Notes under the pieces: generated by a model | Told to the model about the DNA's origin: nothing | Database searches by the model: none | The model's input: the letters and a program-made list of their open reading frames with translations, nothing else | Position numbers and translations under genes: made by a program | Assembly (NCBI GenBank): GCA_009767595.1 | Contig: VSDK01020320.1 | Span: 112,144 to 176,143 of the forward strand | From: Symbiodinium kawagutii | Lineage: Eukaryota > Sar > Dinophyceae > Suessiales > Symbiodiniaceae | Reading direction: 5' to 3' | DNA length: 64,000 nucleotides | In this document: piece by piece, positions 50,880 through 63,680 of the stretch | Numbering within the stretch: position 1 is the first letter of the stretch | Layout: every line of letters starts with the position of its first letter

Positions 50880-51243
50880 GTGATTGCAAGGGCAGTCAAC
50901 GAAAGATCTGAGAATCAAGCAAGCAAAAGCTGAGGCAAAATCAAGGGCAGCAGTTGTAAAAGCATTGCTGGACGGGCCTCAAGACCAGTTGCAAATACCC
51001 TTCACACAAACATCAATTCCCAATCAATCTCCAACCCTATCTTGCTTGCAAACAAAGCCATGCCACATGATCAGGAGATGCATCTTTGGGAGATTGCACA
51101 GCTTGAACAAGCAACCAGGGTTTCTTGATAGAATCCTGTGACTGAGCTTCCAGTACCAACCTATCCCCCACAGCCTTCGACAGTGGAAGTATCGCGACCC
51201 CAAGGACAGCGCATCGCACTCGCCTTAGAAAGTTGCAAGACAC
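50880..51243 (-). CDS. Unidentified coding stretch
   Basis: The minus frame 51037-51243 reads FLRRVRCAVLGVAILPLSKA and then VLEAQSQDSIKKPWLLVQAV. It is protein-like; splice sites and family are unknown. Confidence 0.35.
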
Positions 51244-51249
51244 CCCGAC

Positions 51250-52830
51250 GTCTCAATGGACATTGAGGGAAAAGGATTTTGGAAAAAATATGGTTTCTAT
51301 GTCCAAACATGTGTGATTTGATATAATGTGACCATAAAATACCATAAGTACAAACAAACACACACACACACACATATATATATATACATTATATATATAT
51401 ACATACATATTAATATAATATCATATAGTTCATTACAGTATATGTACGATTACGTACGTCTTAAAATGAATATGTATATATAATATCAACATACGTACAA
51501 GTGTGGTTTTTTGCCCTCGTGACATTGACCGGAAACAGCATTTGTTTCCGCGACGCCTTCGCGCCACTTGGGATGAGGGTGCCTTCTGCGAGACAAAAAC
51601 TTCAAAGCTTCCGTGGAGAAAGGTAGCTGTCCGATGTTGGCGTGCCGAAGGTATCTAGACCGATCTGTACCAAAACAAATGTAGACTTTACGTGATGTAT
51701 TTCACCATTTATGACTGTAAATTTGGGAAGTTTTCAAGGGTTTGAAGCAATTGGATGTCACTGCATGGTAGGCAAGGCACCCAAACTAGAACTCAGGGCT
51801 CTATGTTCCAAATGAGTAGGGTTGCCTTCCTCGGAGCTTCCGCCAATTCAAGCTTTGGACATGGTAGTGGGTCCACAGTAATGATATCGTGGAAATGAGA
51901 CATCTAAAATTTACCTATCTATCTATCTACCTACCTAACTATCTACAATATCTATCTATTTGTCCATCCATACACCTGTGATGATACATCTTGTGTTCAT
52001 ATTATGTATATAATGATCTGTTTAGTAAACATACCGTACCTATGATATATACAGTCTATCACGTCTTCTGCAGCCCTTCCCTGAACACTGGAAACAAACA
52101 ACATGAGAAAGGCCCTTCCGATCCCTTCTGCGACTGCAATCCCACTTTAATGTTGAAAATCGGTTCCAATTCACTCATATCAATCTTACTGCAAAACATG
52201 TGACTCCGGTATATACTACATGCTAATTAAAGACAATCAAAATATGTGTACCCATCAATATCGATATATAGTACATGTGTTATCATTTGTTTCCGGCATG
52301 CTTACGCAAGAGCTAAGCCAGAATCAGCATTTCTTGGCAGCCGCAAACAATTCACTCCCCGATATGGTTTTGCAGACTTTCAGCTCACGTGTCTTTTTTG
52401 CAGTCAGAGATGTAGACTTGGACTGTCAAGAGTGAGACAGCGGATGAAACTCCTGATCAACTGAGACCTGAACGGGCTGTGTGCTTGACCGGCAAGGAGT
52501 AGTGCCTCATACACGAGAGACAAAATTTTGCTTCATGTATTGTTACATTAAGATGGAAACCTAGATATGTAAACATGTTCGTACAGGCATATAGCACACA
52601 TACATGTAGCACTGGTGTCTATTGCTCACAAGGTTCTAGCATATTCCAGGTTGTGTAGTTCATGTTTCATACCGTTATATCCTGAAGCCACACAAACACA
52701 TCCACACACACACACATACACACCTTGTTCTTTAGTGTAATGATGTGTAATGTGAATGACATTGAATTACCAACCAACATGCCATATCATATGTCATAAG
52801 TACCAAGTCTTCACATTCTTGGCAAGAAAT
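51250..52830. other. Spacer with (CA)n/(TA)n and (ATCT)n repeats
   Basis: CA/TA runs at 51358-51420, ATCT units at about 51918-51960 and a (CA)n at 52695-52725. No gene recognised. Confidence 0.5.
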
Positions 52831-52837
52831 TGGCGAA

Positions 52838-54460
52838 TCATGCAGAGCTTTTGAGCTTTGCCATGCACTTAGATTTAAGAAAGAGATTGGGGCAAGCGTA
52901 TGAAGAACCACTGGAGCGATGTGGTTGCTTAGCAAAACTGTCGAAAGTCTGGAAGAGCAATTGTGCAGTTGGGACCGCCGTGAGTCTGGATTGAAAAACA
53001 ATGGAGAAGCAATGGAGAAAGCTCTGCAAATGCACCTCGAAGGTGTCTCCCAGAGCGTTTAGCACTTCAATAAAGCTATCCTGCATGCGCTTCATGAACC
53101 AATCTGGGCGATTCACTTGACAATGGATAGACAATCAGGAATACGATCATGTTATAAGCTAGTAAAGTATCGCGAGAATTTGCAATTCACATCAATTTAC
53201 AGCACCCCTAGCCCCTAGCCAAAGGATTTCAAGTACCATATTCTGTGGCCACCATGAGTGACACAATCTCATTCACTTGGTATTTGGAGCAATTTGTAGT
53301 TGATAAAGTTGACAAGAACTAGCCTCACTTGCAGAGTATTTGCAGCAATTTGACGGGTACGCTGTGTCACTTGCTGGCATGTGCAGGATTTCGATGCCAG
53401 CGATGAATCTGTTCAATTTGGCACTTACAACCCTTTGGCGGAATGTCTCACTCATGTCCATTTGCAACATTCTCGAGCCAGCACTATCTCGTGTGCATGG
53501 CACATCATTGTGCACGCCTATCTAGAATGAATCCGAATAAAGAGTTAAGGAGTTTCCTGTGGCCCAAGCTGAGGCATGTCAAGTCCTCTTTGGACCTGCC
53601 CTCTTGAACGAAAATGCTTGCCCTGAGGCAAACATATTGGCACATCAGTAAACAGTTCTAGTAGCGTTTGGCTGCAGCTGCTAAGATTTGAGTTTGTGAA
53701 GCAAATCTGACAGTCTGAGCTGAGCCTTTGCAGAGCGCTGCTTAGCACAAATAACTCGTGCCAACGGCCGCGCCTGAGACTGGTGGAGGCACTTGGCACC
53801 TTGGGCCTGGGACTCCAGCGAATCGTGGCACACCGATTTCCTACAGATTCCACATTTCAACTCTTCTACATGACTAGGCAGGGCTTTTGAGGCTTTCAAG
53901 CTGAGTTAATAAACTACTCAACTTACAATACTCTTATGCTGTCTCAATTCTAACTAACACTAATGAAATCTAATACCATTACAATCAATTGCAATTTGAT
54001 GAACATTTTTAGTACGTAGCCTTGTTTTCTCTAATCCTATGAAAACCCTGAAATGGTCAGCGAGTTTCTCATTTCCTCAGAGATATTCGACTGCAATCAG
54101 CTGGTCAAATCGAGGGTTTCACATGCAGCCCAGACTCTGGGAGTCTCGTTTTTCACCAACGATCTTTGCACCCTGAGCCTTTCCAGAGACAAATTGAGCT
54201 ATTGAACAGTTTAACCATTATATTAACCATGATTCACCATAGTTAACCCAGTCATGATTAATCACAGTCACCCATTATATCAATGACTGTGGTTTCTTCA
54301 ATGGCAGGAAGTCAGGGCGATGGAGGCATTGGGATGTCATTGGGTTGTTCGGCCTCCATAGTTCCACCTGTCTGGTGCTGAAAGTCCTCCGCCGATTGCC
54401 GCAACGAAGCTTTTCGTCGCCAGGGCACAACCACATAGACCTCAGAACGGAGACCAGTAA
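52838..54460 (-). CDS. Unidentified coding stretches; one gene 3' end near 54312
   Basis: The frame 53040-53134 reads VNRPDWFMKRMQDSFIEVLN from an AG|G acceptor to a GT donor. 52838-53000 has two competing frames. 53600-53899 reads EELKCGICRKSVCHDSLES and then ARPLARVICAKQRSAKAQL, with only a partial Cys pattern, so no zinc finger is claimed. 54312-54460 reads SEVYVVVPWRRKASLRQSAE and ends PMPPSP with a stop at 54312, probably a terminal exon of another gene upstream. Confidence 0.4.
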
Positions 54461-54899
54461 GATAATGAACATATTTGCCATGGACAAACAATGAACAAGT
54501 AAGATAAATGTCTACGAACATTATTAGACATTTTCCGATCATGGAACATAGACAACTCAACTGAATATCAAACATCTAGACCTTGGTAAAACCTTTGAAC
54601 AAGTTTGAAAAGTCCAACAGTCATGCAGCGATATGCAGGGTTTTGAGACTCACGGTAGGATGTGTTCCAACGTCCGAACTTGCATGTGAATCCAAATATT
54701 CCTGCATTCTAGAGTGAACGATCCCCGCCCCAGCAGAAAAGTACGCAGCTTTGTTAATTGCCCAAGAACGATAGGTATTTCATTTACGAGATCCTGCATA
54801 CATTTCAATGTATTCTAAACAGTCAGTATTCTAGCTAGCTCATTGACTTGGTATTACCATTCCAAGATAGGAGGAGACACTGTCATCGATTCTGGTTGA

Positions 54900-57680
54900 C
54901 TCTTTTTGCATCGACTGTTGTCACAGCTCTGCGCACTCTTGCCACCATTTCGGATAGCTCAAATGCGATCATCGTTTGTCTCCAAGATCCTATGCCTGCC
55001 TATCATCACTATCATCCTACTAATATCATCATTTGTCAACCGCGTGCAGCAGCATCTTTCTTAATTCTGGTTTTAGCTGGCCTTGAAACACTGGACAGGC
55101 ACAAGCCACGTTTGAATATGTTCGTATCTTCATGATAGCAAGTGGCATTGCATGATGCTGTGTGGCGTAGCATGCGTAGCTGTGCAAACTCTACAAATAG
55201 TAGAGTCAGAGTGGTGCCTGCAGGTTCCGTCGTGGGACATGGTAGATGTGCCCTGAAATTGAATTGGCTTCTTCTCACTGAGGCATGTGCAAGCAGTATC
55301 TGGATAAAGAGGCATGCAAGCGCACAACAATTGAGAGGATCCAGTATCATCTGTTCCAAGTGTACCTGAGGCTGTCCGCGAGAGGAAACTTGCAGCCAAA
55401 GACAGCGAAGAGCTGTGATGACACTTAGCAAGAAGGCTTGGAGAGCGGACAGATTTCGGAAGTCTCGTAATGTACCACCTTGGTATTGTGCGCTTCTGAC
55501 AAGTCCATAAACAGCTGAGATCTGGTGAGTATCTTCCCTTGCTCCAATTTGCTGCAAAGATACGCAACATGAAGATACCGAACTGGATAGTACCTGGAGT
55601 TTGCAGCTAGCTTGTTGCTTTCACAGTCCCATTTTGCAGGTGCGGTTGCATTCTGTTGAGGAACTTGAACGTTAGGGAATTGTCAAAGAAAAGCAGATTG
55701 GCACCAGCCTCAAGCATCCAACCATGCGGAAAACTTTCTGATTCAGCGAAGCAACTAAGTCCCTACCGCAAGTCCAAGCATCTGGCTAGAAATGGGCTCA
55801 AAGTTGCAGCCAAAGCAACCTGCAAAAGTGTGAATGCACTGAACTTAAAACTTACCCGTACCACCGTACCAGTATGATCCATTATGATCCTGTACAGTAT
55901 GTACTTGTCTCGGACACCTCTCTGGCTTTCAAGGCTAAAGGGTAACATCAAAACAGTCCTGGGCCTGGCCAATGAAATGAAGTGCTATATTCAATAGAGA
56001 GCCTCTGAACCTGAAAGCCAGGCATTGAAAGCATCGTACCCAACACAGTGTCTTTCGTCTTTAGCTCGCTTGATGCGTTTACAGTTTCTACTTGATTATG
56101 CACAACTTGCACATCAGTCATACATACTTGATTCACTCAAAGCCCAAGCTGGAGTGAATGAAAGCAAAGTCAGAAAAAAACTGCAGGCTGATGGAGAGTC
56201 TTGAAATACATTGGACGGTTGGAAAAAGTGTTTGTTTTCCGCGTCCAGAAGGAAGCATGTCATGATTGAAGCGTTGGTCGTAAGGCCATCATGCCTGGAT
56301 TGTGCGGTGCTGTGTTTCTCACTGTTGTGTGTGTTGTTGTTTTTGTCTGCAAACTTGTTCTGTTTAACGCAAGCTTCCACTCAGGGTCTTTTTTGTATTT
56401 GTCGTGCTTCACAACTACCAACAGAACAAAAAAACTGAGAGACACAGAAACAGAGAGAGACGGGGAGAGACGGGGAGAGAATGAGAGAGTGAGAGAGACG
56501 GGGAGAGGGAGATGGTAGTGAGTGAGTGAGCATCGGGTGAGGGAACGCTGCCTGAGTGAATGACCGAGTAAGTGATATGAGCTGTGGGAAAAGGTGATCA
56601 CTGGGGGTACCTGTGACCCCCGGGGGTTGAGCGAATTACTGTATCACTGCGTGCTTTGGGTGCTCCTGCTAAAGCAGAGCTAGCAGGAAGCTACTCAGCT
56701 AGCCACCAGATCAGTACAAACCCACAGCTCTTGAGGCCAAGACTTGCTACTGCCCGGAATTGCATAGAAGCCAATCCTTGGTTCAGGCTAAAGATAGTTG
56801 TCTGATGTTGTCTGAGTCTGAATGCAGCCTGACAAAGGCCCGAAGCAACTTTGGGGCCAGACACCACCAGCAGAATCATAACTACCAGCTCGGATGAAAG
56901 GTACTGCACCTGAGCAAGACACGCATCACCTTGCGGAGGGAAAGTTGGCTACGGACATCACATTGAGCAAGGGTCTGAACAGGGCTTTCTGTGTGGTGTT
57001 TCAATATACATATTGACCTTGTTTGCAACGCACAATGACAACATGCATCTAAATCATTGGTTCATTCTACCGTTAGAATTGCACCTCTCTACAGGTGCCA
57101 AAGGCGTGTGCAAATACTTCAATCTCCACCAAACGAATAATCTTCAATAAGATCCGGACCATCACGAGAACATTTCCCTCTTCTGCGATTTGAAACAAAA
57201 AAGGCCACCTTGATGCACCGCACTGGTTGAGGCTATGATCTGAGAATCCTGCTTGTCCTTTCAATGTCAAGAGTATGGCAAGAGTATGTCAAGAGTCAAG
57301 AGTCCAGTCCAGAATATGAAGTAGCTCCTGTAAATCCCTGTGAGCTGAGAGCGAAGCCAGCTGCATATCTCCACAAGGTAGAAAAACTGAACCAGTCTTG
57401 CATTGTCCTTTGTCACAAACAGCAGGATGAGCTTGTGAGCAAACTGGAGAAGTCATAACTCATCAACAGGAGCTAATGCCAACGTGCAATAGAGATGGAG
57501 ATGGACTTTCATTAGAGCTGCTGGCAACTTGGTACGAGTACTGGGACATTTCGGAAGCAAGTAACAGCTGTTCTGGGCATGTAGCAACACCCCTGTATCT
57601 CCTGTCCTGAACGAAGTCCGTCTTGATCCACATTGAGATGATAATATCAGCCAAGCCCCATGCCACAATCCCCTTGGTGC
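54900..57680 (-). CDS. Unidentified, partly membrane-like coding stretches
   Basis: Exon 56829-56909 (27 codons, VQYLSSELVVMILLVVSGPK) is hydrophobic, starts at AG|G and ends at a GC donor. The exon at about 57590-57680 (GIVAWGLADIIISMWIKTDF) is also hydrophobic and ends CAG|GACAGG, a GA donor. Frames at 57120-57200 (VMVRILLKIIRLVEIEVFAH), 55970-56136 (ASSELKTKDTVLGTMLSMPG), 55763-55972 and 55380-55557 (SALQAFLLSVITALRCLWLQ) suggest one or more multi-pass membrane proteins. No transporter signature was recognised. Confidence 0.45.
56440..56530. repeat. (GAGA)n purine-rich tract
   Basis: GAGAGACGGGGAGAG-type imperfect units on the plus strand. Confidence 0.85.
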
Positions 57681-57899
57681 CAAGAAAAACGAGTCACTTT
57701 GCTAAAGCTGGAAATCATGAGCATCTCATGAGCATCTCATGTACGAGGCAAGCACGGTAGCCAAAGTCCCACTAATGGCCACAACCAGCGGCGGATCAAC
57801 CTGTTGTGAATTGCAAAAAATGTAGCTCTCTGTAGCTTTTTCGCTCTACCCAACTCCTTTAAGGGCGCCAGGAAAACGGGAGGCCAAAGCGGTTCAAGA

Positions 57900-58830
57900 T
57901 GATGAATTTCGGCAGTCCTTCAGGAATTCAACAGAATTGAAGAAGGGGCACGAAGGGACCATGAAAACATCTGGGGTCCAAACAACCGATCAAGTGCAAC
58001 GACCTTGGATGAGGTTGCCATCAAGATCAAAAGTTCCGGAGTCTACAGAAGAAGCTCATTTCTCCAGTCCACAAGAGTGGAAGTGATGGAAGTGCTGATC
58101 AGCAATCCTGACAAATGCGCGAGGAATTCTATGTGCTTTGTCTTTGAGGACCCAAGATATCCCAAGATCCAAGGAATCCAAGATGATCCAAGATGTTCCA
58201 AGGCGAGGGCGATACAGCACACAGACTCTGGGACCTCAGCATGGAGCTCAGTCTGAGTGACCGTGTTACAGGACATGCATCTCGCGTCGCTGATTTTCTG
58301 TGTCCTCCTACGTAGTCCTTAGGATCTCCTTACGATCTCCTTACGATCTCCTTAGGTACTCCTTAGGTACTCCTTATCTCTCTTGTCTGTTCTACCAGTA
58401 CATTACAGTGGTGCAGCAAATGCTAGTTTTCTGCTTTGGCGCAACTTCGGAGAAACATCTTGGCATCCTGACTGCTGCAACGCAAATTTTCCGAAGGACT
58501 CTTGCACGTAGCCTTGCAAGAGAGCGAAATTGGAGGGAACAAATCTGCACCGTCAAAACAATTTGCATCCGTACGGGCCGTACGGGTACACATGTTCTAC
58601 TCCGAGATCCTGAGCCTGATGGCCCACAAACAGCTTTTCCTACGGATCTGTCAGAGTTACTGCCACGGCTGCTACGGCTAGTGCTACTTCTGCCACTGCC
58701 ACCGCTGCCCCTGCTGCTACAAGTCACAATGCTCCCAACACTGTTTCTGATTATCACCGATTCTACTACGTACTGTACTGTACATATTGCTTACATGTGC
58801 ACGTTACATACTGTGTGAGTGTGTATATGC
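57900..58830. other. Competing open frames on both strands
   Basis: Plus frames 58005-58256 (VAIKIKSSGVYRRSSFLQST) and 58300-58818, and minus frames 58043-58276 and 58392-58757, are all open. Short tandem repeats (CCAAGAT-type, 58150-58200; CTCCTTA-type, 58315-58380) contribute. I cannot choose a strand. Confidence 0.3.
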
Positions 58831-58862
58831 CTGCGGACTAACAACCGGACTAGTGTTTTGCG

Positions 58863-58990
58863 TTTTTTTTGGGGTGGGGTGGGGTGGGGTGGGGCGGGGC
58901 ATGTTAGCGTTTATGTGCGCTTGTGTTGGAAGTTGATGCTACGTGGTCGGTTGGGGCGGGGTGATGTGGGGTGGTATCGTGTTGAGTCGT
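58863..58990 (+). repeat. G-rich tract with (GGGGT)n
   Basis: TTTTTTTT followed by four GGGGT units and GGGGCGGGG (about 58870-58900), then further GGGG runs to about 58975. It has the sequence pattern of a G-quadruplex. Confidence 0.9.
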
Positions 58991-59049
58991 CGTCCGATGA
59001 TCATGACCTACTGCAAAGCATGACAGTGGCAATTCGTTCATCGCAATGA

Positions 59050-59480
59050 CGATGTTTGACTGACTGCCAGGACCCTACGCAAGCCGAGGTGAAGAAAAGA
59101 GTGGAAGACATGAGCATTTTCCTGTAGAAAAGCACAAACAAGGTCAAACATAGACCTATTTTCGAAGACACATCTTGGTGTGAAATACTCCTAACACTTT
59201 CGCCTGGGCGAAAGCTCCGCTTTTTGGCAAATCGCACTAGAATTAAGAGGACATAGAGGACATTAGAGGACAGAGCACATTCAAAACACATGCGAATATG
59301 CATGCTTTCACTGATGCCATGCTCATCGCTAGGCCGATTTTCGGTCCATACTGCTGTATGTGTATAAAGATAAACACATATATATCTGCATATACGGGTA
59401 TAGTACGTTTAAGAGCTTTTGCAGTGTTTTTATTGTAGTAGACATACATTGTTTCGCAGCGTTTTATAGTAGTGCCCACA
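59050..59480. other. Spacer upstream of the 20-bp satellite
   Basis: No gene recognised. AGAGGACAT-type short repeats lie at about 59238-59270. Confidence 0.5.
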
Positions 59481-60040
59481 TATCATAGAAGTTGTCATCG
59501 TATCATAGAAGTTGTCATCGTATCATAGAAGTTGTCATCGTATCGTAGAAGTTGTCATCGCATCCTAGAAGTTGTCATCGCATCCTAGAAGTTGTCATCG
59601 CATCCTAGAAGTTGTCATCGCATCCTAGAAGTTGTCATCGCATCCTAGAAGTTGTCATCGCATCCTAGAAGTTGTCATCGCATCCTAGAAGTTGTCATCG
59701 CATCCTAGAAGTTGTCATCGCATCCTAGAAGTTGTCATCGCATCCTAGAAGTTGTCATCGCATCCTAGAAGTTGTCATCGCATCCTAGAAGTTGTCATCG
59801 CATCCTAGAAGTTGTCATCGCATCCTAGAAGTTGTCATCGCATCCTAGAAGTTGTCATCGCATCCTAGAAGTTGTCATCGCATCCTAGAAGTTGTCATCG
59901 CATCCTAGAAGTTGTCATCGCATCCTAGAAGTTGTCATCGCATCCTAGAAGTTGTCATCGCATCCTAGAAGTTGTCATCGCATCCTAGAAGTTGTCATCG
60001 CATCCTAGAAGTTGTCATCGCATCCTAGAAGTTGTCATCG
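59481..60040. repeat. 28-unit 20-bp satellite (CATCCTAGAAGTTGTCATCG)
   Basis: Exactly 560 bp of head-to-tail 20-mers. Units 1-3 begin TATCATAG, unit 4 TATCGTAG, and units 5-28 appear identical. The array breaks off cleanly at CATCACAGGG. There are no spacers between units. Confidence 0.98.
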
Positions 60041-60360
60041 CATCACAGGGCCACCTAATAATGTTCGTGTTTAGTTGCTTCGGAATGAACTGCAAATGTT
60101 GCTTTAATGGCCACGTATCTGCAGAATTAGGTGAAGCTCTTAAACATACTATACCGAACTATACATATCTATCTACATATATATACATACATGATTATAA
60201 TATCTCTAGTTAGATCTAGTTAGCAGGTCCCAACCAAACTTCGTTTGTATATCATCAACCTTGGAAGCCTTTTCCACACACACACACAGTCTCATTGGGA
60301 CGCAGGCTTATTCAGGTCCTTCACGGCAGTACACCGTCTTGGCAAGCTTTCGTCAGTGTG
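60041..60360. other. Spacer, no gene recognised
   Basis: AT-rich, with short TATATA and CA runs. Confidence 0.5.
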
Positions 60361-60368
60361 TTAAAGTT

Positions 60369-61470
60369 TCATGAAAAACCTGGTGGTACGACGAGTAGTT
60401 TCAACACAGCAAGACCTTTGGCAAACAGCGCAGATTTCATAAAGCTCCTCAGGGTCTGATAACGAAGCAGCATCCACTGCATATGACCTTTGAGCAAGGA
60501 GCTTGAAGTCATGCTTTCCATGCCATGGGACGCTTCTCTCTTGGGACCCCTGAAAGCCACGTTCAAAACTTTTGCCGCCGATTCGGCGGACTTTTTCAGT
60601 GCCAAACACGTTGTTGGGTGGGAAACTGAAGCTGGAAATGAAGCTGTTCGCCTGCCGTGGAACCATGGAGAAGCTTCGGACTGAAGTTCACTGAAGCAAA
60701 CAAACGACTGGATCGTGGTGCTATGCTGAGCTTGCACAAGGAAGCAAGGCAACCATCAAGCAATGCATGCGAAGGCATGAACAATGCATAATCAATGCAA
60801 ACGGTACAATTGGTACGTTCAAATAGGCAGGAAACTGAAACTCTTTTGCCAGGGCAGTGAGATTGGGGAATGCGCAGAGCCTAACTGGGCACAACCCTCC
60901 GAGTGGACGTAGGCTCTTCAGAAGTTTTGAGGCCCGGCTCCAGAGACAAATAAATTTGGAGAGCCTTTCGTGCTTCATCCAAAATCCCACGTGTCTCCAC
61001 CGTGGCTGGCTCTTTGTATCTTTGATCTACTAGACTTCCATAGTTTGAGCACAGCATCTAAAAGAAAAGGATGGGAGACCCCATGGCCAATCCCTGTGGA
61101 ATTTCATGGTTTCATGGTTCTGCAACCCATCGCAGTGTGAGAACTATCGTGGGACGTTGGGTACGCGCCCAGCTCCCGTGGACAGGACCTGTATCCTGCT
61201 CACTGGCGGCTAAAAAATGAAAAAAGTCACAGAAATTCAGACATACACAGAGATCTATACAGACCACCTCATAGAGAGAGGTCTCTTCAAGTCTCTTCTT
61301 TTCGTGACCGATTCTTGACGGATTTGATTGGATTAGAGCCGCACAACATTTCATACATCAGCCTGACTCTTGAAAATCGTCAGTAGCTGTTCTATGGACA
61401 CGTTGCGCTGGAATTGTGCTAAAGCACCTTCATTTCCTGCGAGGCTAAGCCAAGAGCCCTGGCCATGCTA
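60369..61470 (-). CDS. Unidentified multi-exon protein, 3' end at about 60369
   Basis: The terminal frame reads SYAVDAASLSDPEELYEICA and ends RRTTRFFMKL with a stop at about 60369. Upstream frames are at about 60540-60680 (KKSAESAAKVLNVAFRG), 60880-60990 (ILDEARKALQIYLSLEPGLK), 61112-61200 and 61370-61470 (QGSWLSLAGNEGALAQFQRN, then VSIEQLLTIFKSQ at a GC donor). The 'DEARKALQIYLSLEP' helix is TPR-like but isolated. Family unknown. Confidence 0.45.
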
Positions 61471-61479
61471 ACCAAAAGA

Positions 61480-62697
61480 GCAAACAATTAGAATCACTGG
61501 CTATGACTGTATGAGTCTATGACCTTGTTCTATTTCGTTGATAGACTCTATGACTTTGTTACTCTACGACTTGGTTCATCTTCTTTTTCTTGTCCCTTTC
61601 TGCTCAGATCACCCCTTGGGTCTTGGGTCAGGATCTCGGTTCAAATGCTGCATAGACGAGGTGCAGTGTCACACCCTTTGGCTATCTACAGAACATCAAA
61701 CCTAAACAGTAAATCCGTTAACTCACCAAATGTCACCTGGCAAAGGCCGCCAGGAAAAACTCGACAGAATGATACATCATGATACATCTGTGATCTTGAA
61801 GACCTCCGTGTTTCATCTTTGTAAACGATGTTCCTTGAAATTTCAATGTTTTCAGATCTTCACAGTGCTACCCAATGCAGCGAAAGGCTGCGATTCACCG
61901 AAACAATCCGTGCTGCCTAGACACGCAAATATAGATATAATTTGCACATCTGCCTTTACATGTATAAGTAATTGTAAGTATTCATGCATGTTGCATGAAT
62001 GTGCAGATTTATATCTACATATGCATACATAAATATCATCCTGGTAGGTCAATTATATATTAACATATGTACACATGCGTGTTCTGAAGATGCAAATGTA
62101 TATGTATATAGTAAAGGATGTAGATATATGTAAATATGATTAAATATGTACATATATGCATATATATACACAGTACGTTTGCTGCTGGCACTTCTGGCCT
62201 GACAGGCCGAAGAACCTTCCAGACGCTGATCGCATCCTCGTTGATTTAAATCAGTGTCAGCCGCATGCCGCACATCTGCCGCACATCTATGCACATGGTC
62301 CCAAGAACAAAACATATTTTGTCTCAAAAAACAGAGCCCGACACCTGAAGTGTGTGAAAGTCGACGTTCCTCAGTAGCAATGGCATGCAATGGCATAGAA
62401 ATGCAGCAGCTTCATGAGTTATGCAAGAGGCCTGTACATATGAGGCATGTTTCTGCAGCTGCCTGAACTTTCGTGGACACACGCCGTGCCTCGGGCTACT
62501 ACAGCCCCATCACTTTGTGTGGCCAAGGATCTTCACAGGTGTTGGGGCAAAGCCTGAGCGTGGCTTTCCAACCTCAGTGCTCTTGGAAAGATGAAACTTC
62601 CTAAGCTTCCTAGCAGCTTAACCTCAGACTGCTCTCCAAGACCTGAAATGTAGCAATCCTTATCCATCACAATACATCACAGAATGTGATACGGATC
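61480..62697. other. Spacer downstream of the kinase gene
   Basis: No gene recognised. AT-rich TATATG runs at 62030-62170. Confidence 0.5.
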
Positions 62698-63680
62698 TCA
62701 GACTTCGGCTAATTGGCTTTCATCCGTGCAGAACCATGGGTCACCTGTGCAAGCAAAAACAAAAAGCAAGCCTGGCAATCAGCAAAATTACATAAATTTA
62801 TGCAATATTTTCAAAAACAAATAAGCAAAAAACAAAAATACAGCAAACTCTTTCGTGCCTTTGACTAACTGTGTTGCATAGCCACGAAGTGTTGGCTCTG
62901 GACTCAACAAGCGGGTGACAAGATCCTGGGCCATGTGGTGGCGGCATGTCGTGTGCACATCTGAGCAGCTTTGGCTACGAGCTCCTGAGCATGCTGGGAC
63001 AAAGGGTCCCAGCACTCCTCATCGAAGATCAGCTCGGAGTCTACGTCCGAGGCCTCATGGCATCTCATGGCACCCTCGCATGCCCTCGTTTTTTCTAAAA
63101 TGTGACACAGGCAACTACTGAAGCAACTGAAGCAACTGAGGCAACATAACATAGCTTGAGGGCCCTCGTGAAGGACTTGCATATTGAGCTTGCAGCTGGA
63201 TAGAATGGATCGTAGCCTTGCTTGCGCTAGGGCCCTTGATTTGAGTGTCACATGGACAAAGTGTTTTTCCAAACTTGTTTCAACAAATGGGATCAGTATG
63301 GAACAGCAAACATTAAATGAACCTGAATGGGAACAACAAACAGCCGAATACAAAGTCCCGATTAAAAGATATCAAAACAATACCAGTGCATTCCAAATCC
63401 TTGTAGTGTATACATTTGGTTTGTAGAATATTGCCTCAAAACATAGCACCAAAAGACCATCATGAAATGCCGCTTGCGTTTAGCAAGTTGCCCATGCTTC
63501 CAAAGCAAATCCTACATCTACCCAACACCGACGGCAAAGTCCAGTGTTTTTTTTGCAAATGGATGATCCAAATTGGTCCAATAGTGGAGTAGCTTAGTGT
63601 TTGCAAATTCCCAACATCATTTTCCCAACACAGCAGAGTAGCTTCCCATCAAGCGGAAAAGGATCACACCGAGCGCAAAC
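62698..63680 (-). CDS. Protein kinase (CAMK-like), C-terminal part of the catalytic domain; gene continues beyond the window
   Basis: Exon 63646-63680 encodes FALGVILFRLM, the kinase helix following the APE segment (D.(W/F)alGvilf.l). Exon 62985-63053 encodes DSELIFDEECWDPLSQHAQ, the 'F....W..iS..A' segment. Exon 62859-62925 encodes DLVTRLLSPEPTLRGYATQL, the 'dLi..lL..dP..R' motif with the invariant Arg. Exon 62698-62744 encodes GDPWFCTDESQLAEV and ends in TGA, matching the usual 'HPWF' end. The catalytic loop and ATP site lie upstream, probably outside the window. One exon between 63646 and 63053 is unresolved. Donors are GA (62985; probably also 63646) and GC (62859), and acceptors are AG|G. 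The fold suggests a Ser/Thr kinase; the substrate is unknown. Confidence 0.8.

Noticed and set aside
58300..58818. 172-aa plus-strand ORF as a gene
   Set aside because: Minus frames are equally open, Leu/Pro runs come from low-complexity CTGC repeats, and no domain is visible.
59481..60040. CRISPR-like regular array
   Set aside because: Units are directly adjacent with no unique spacers, and the host is eukaryotic. It is a satellite.
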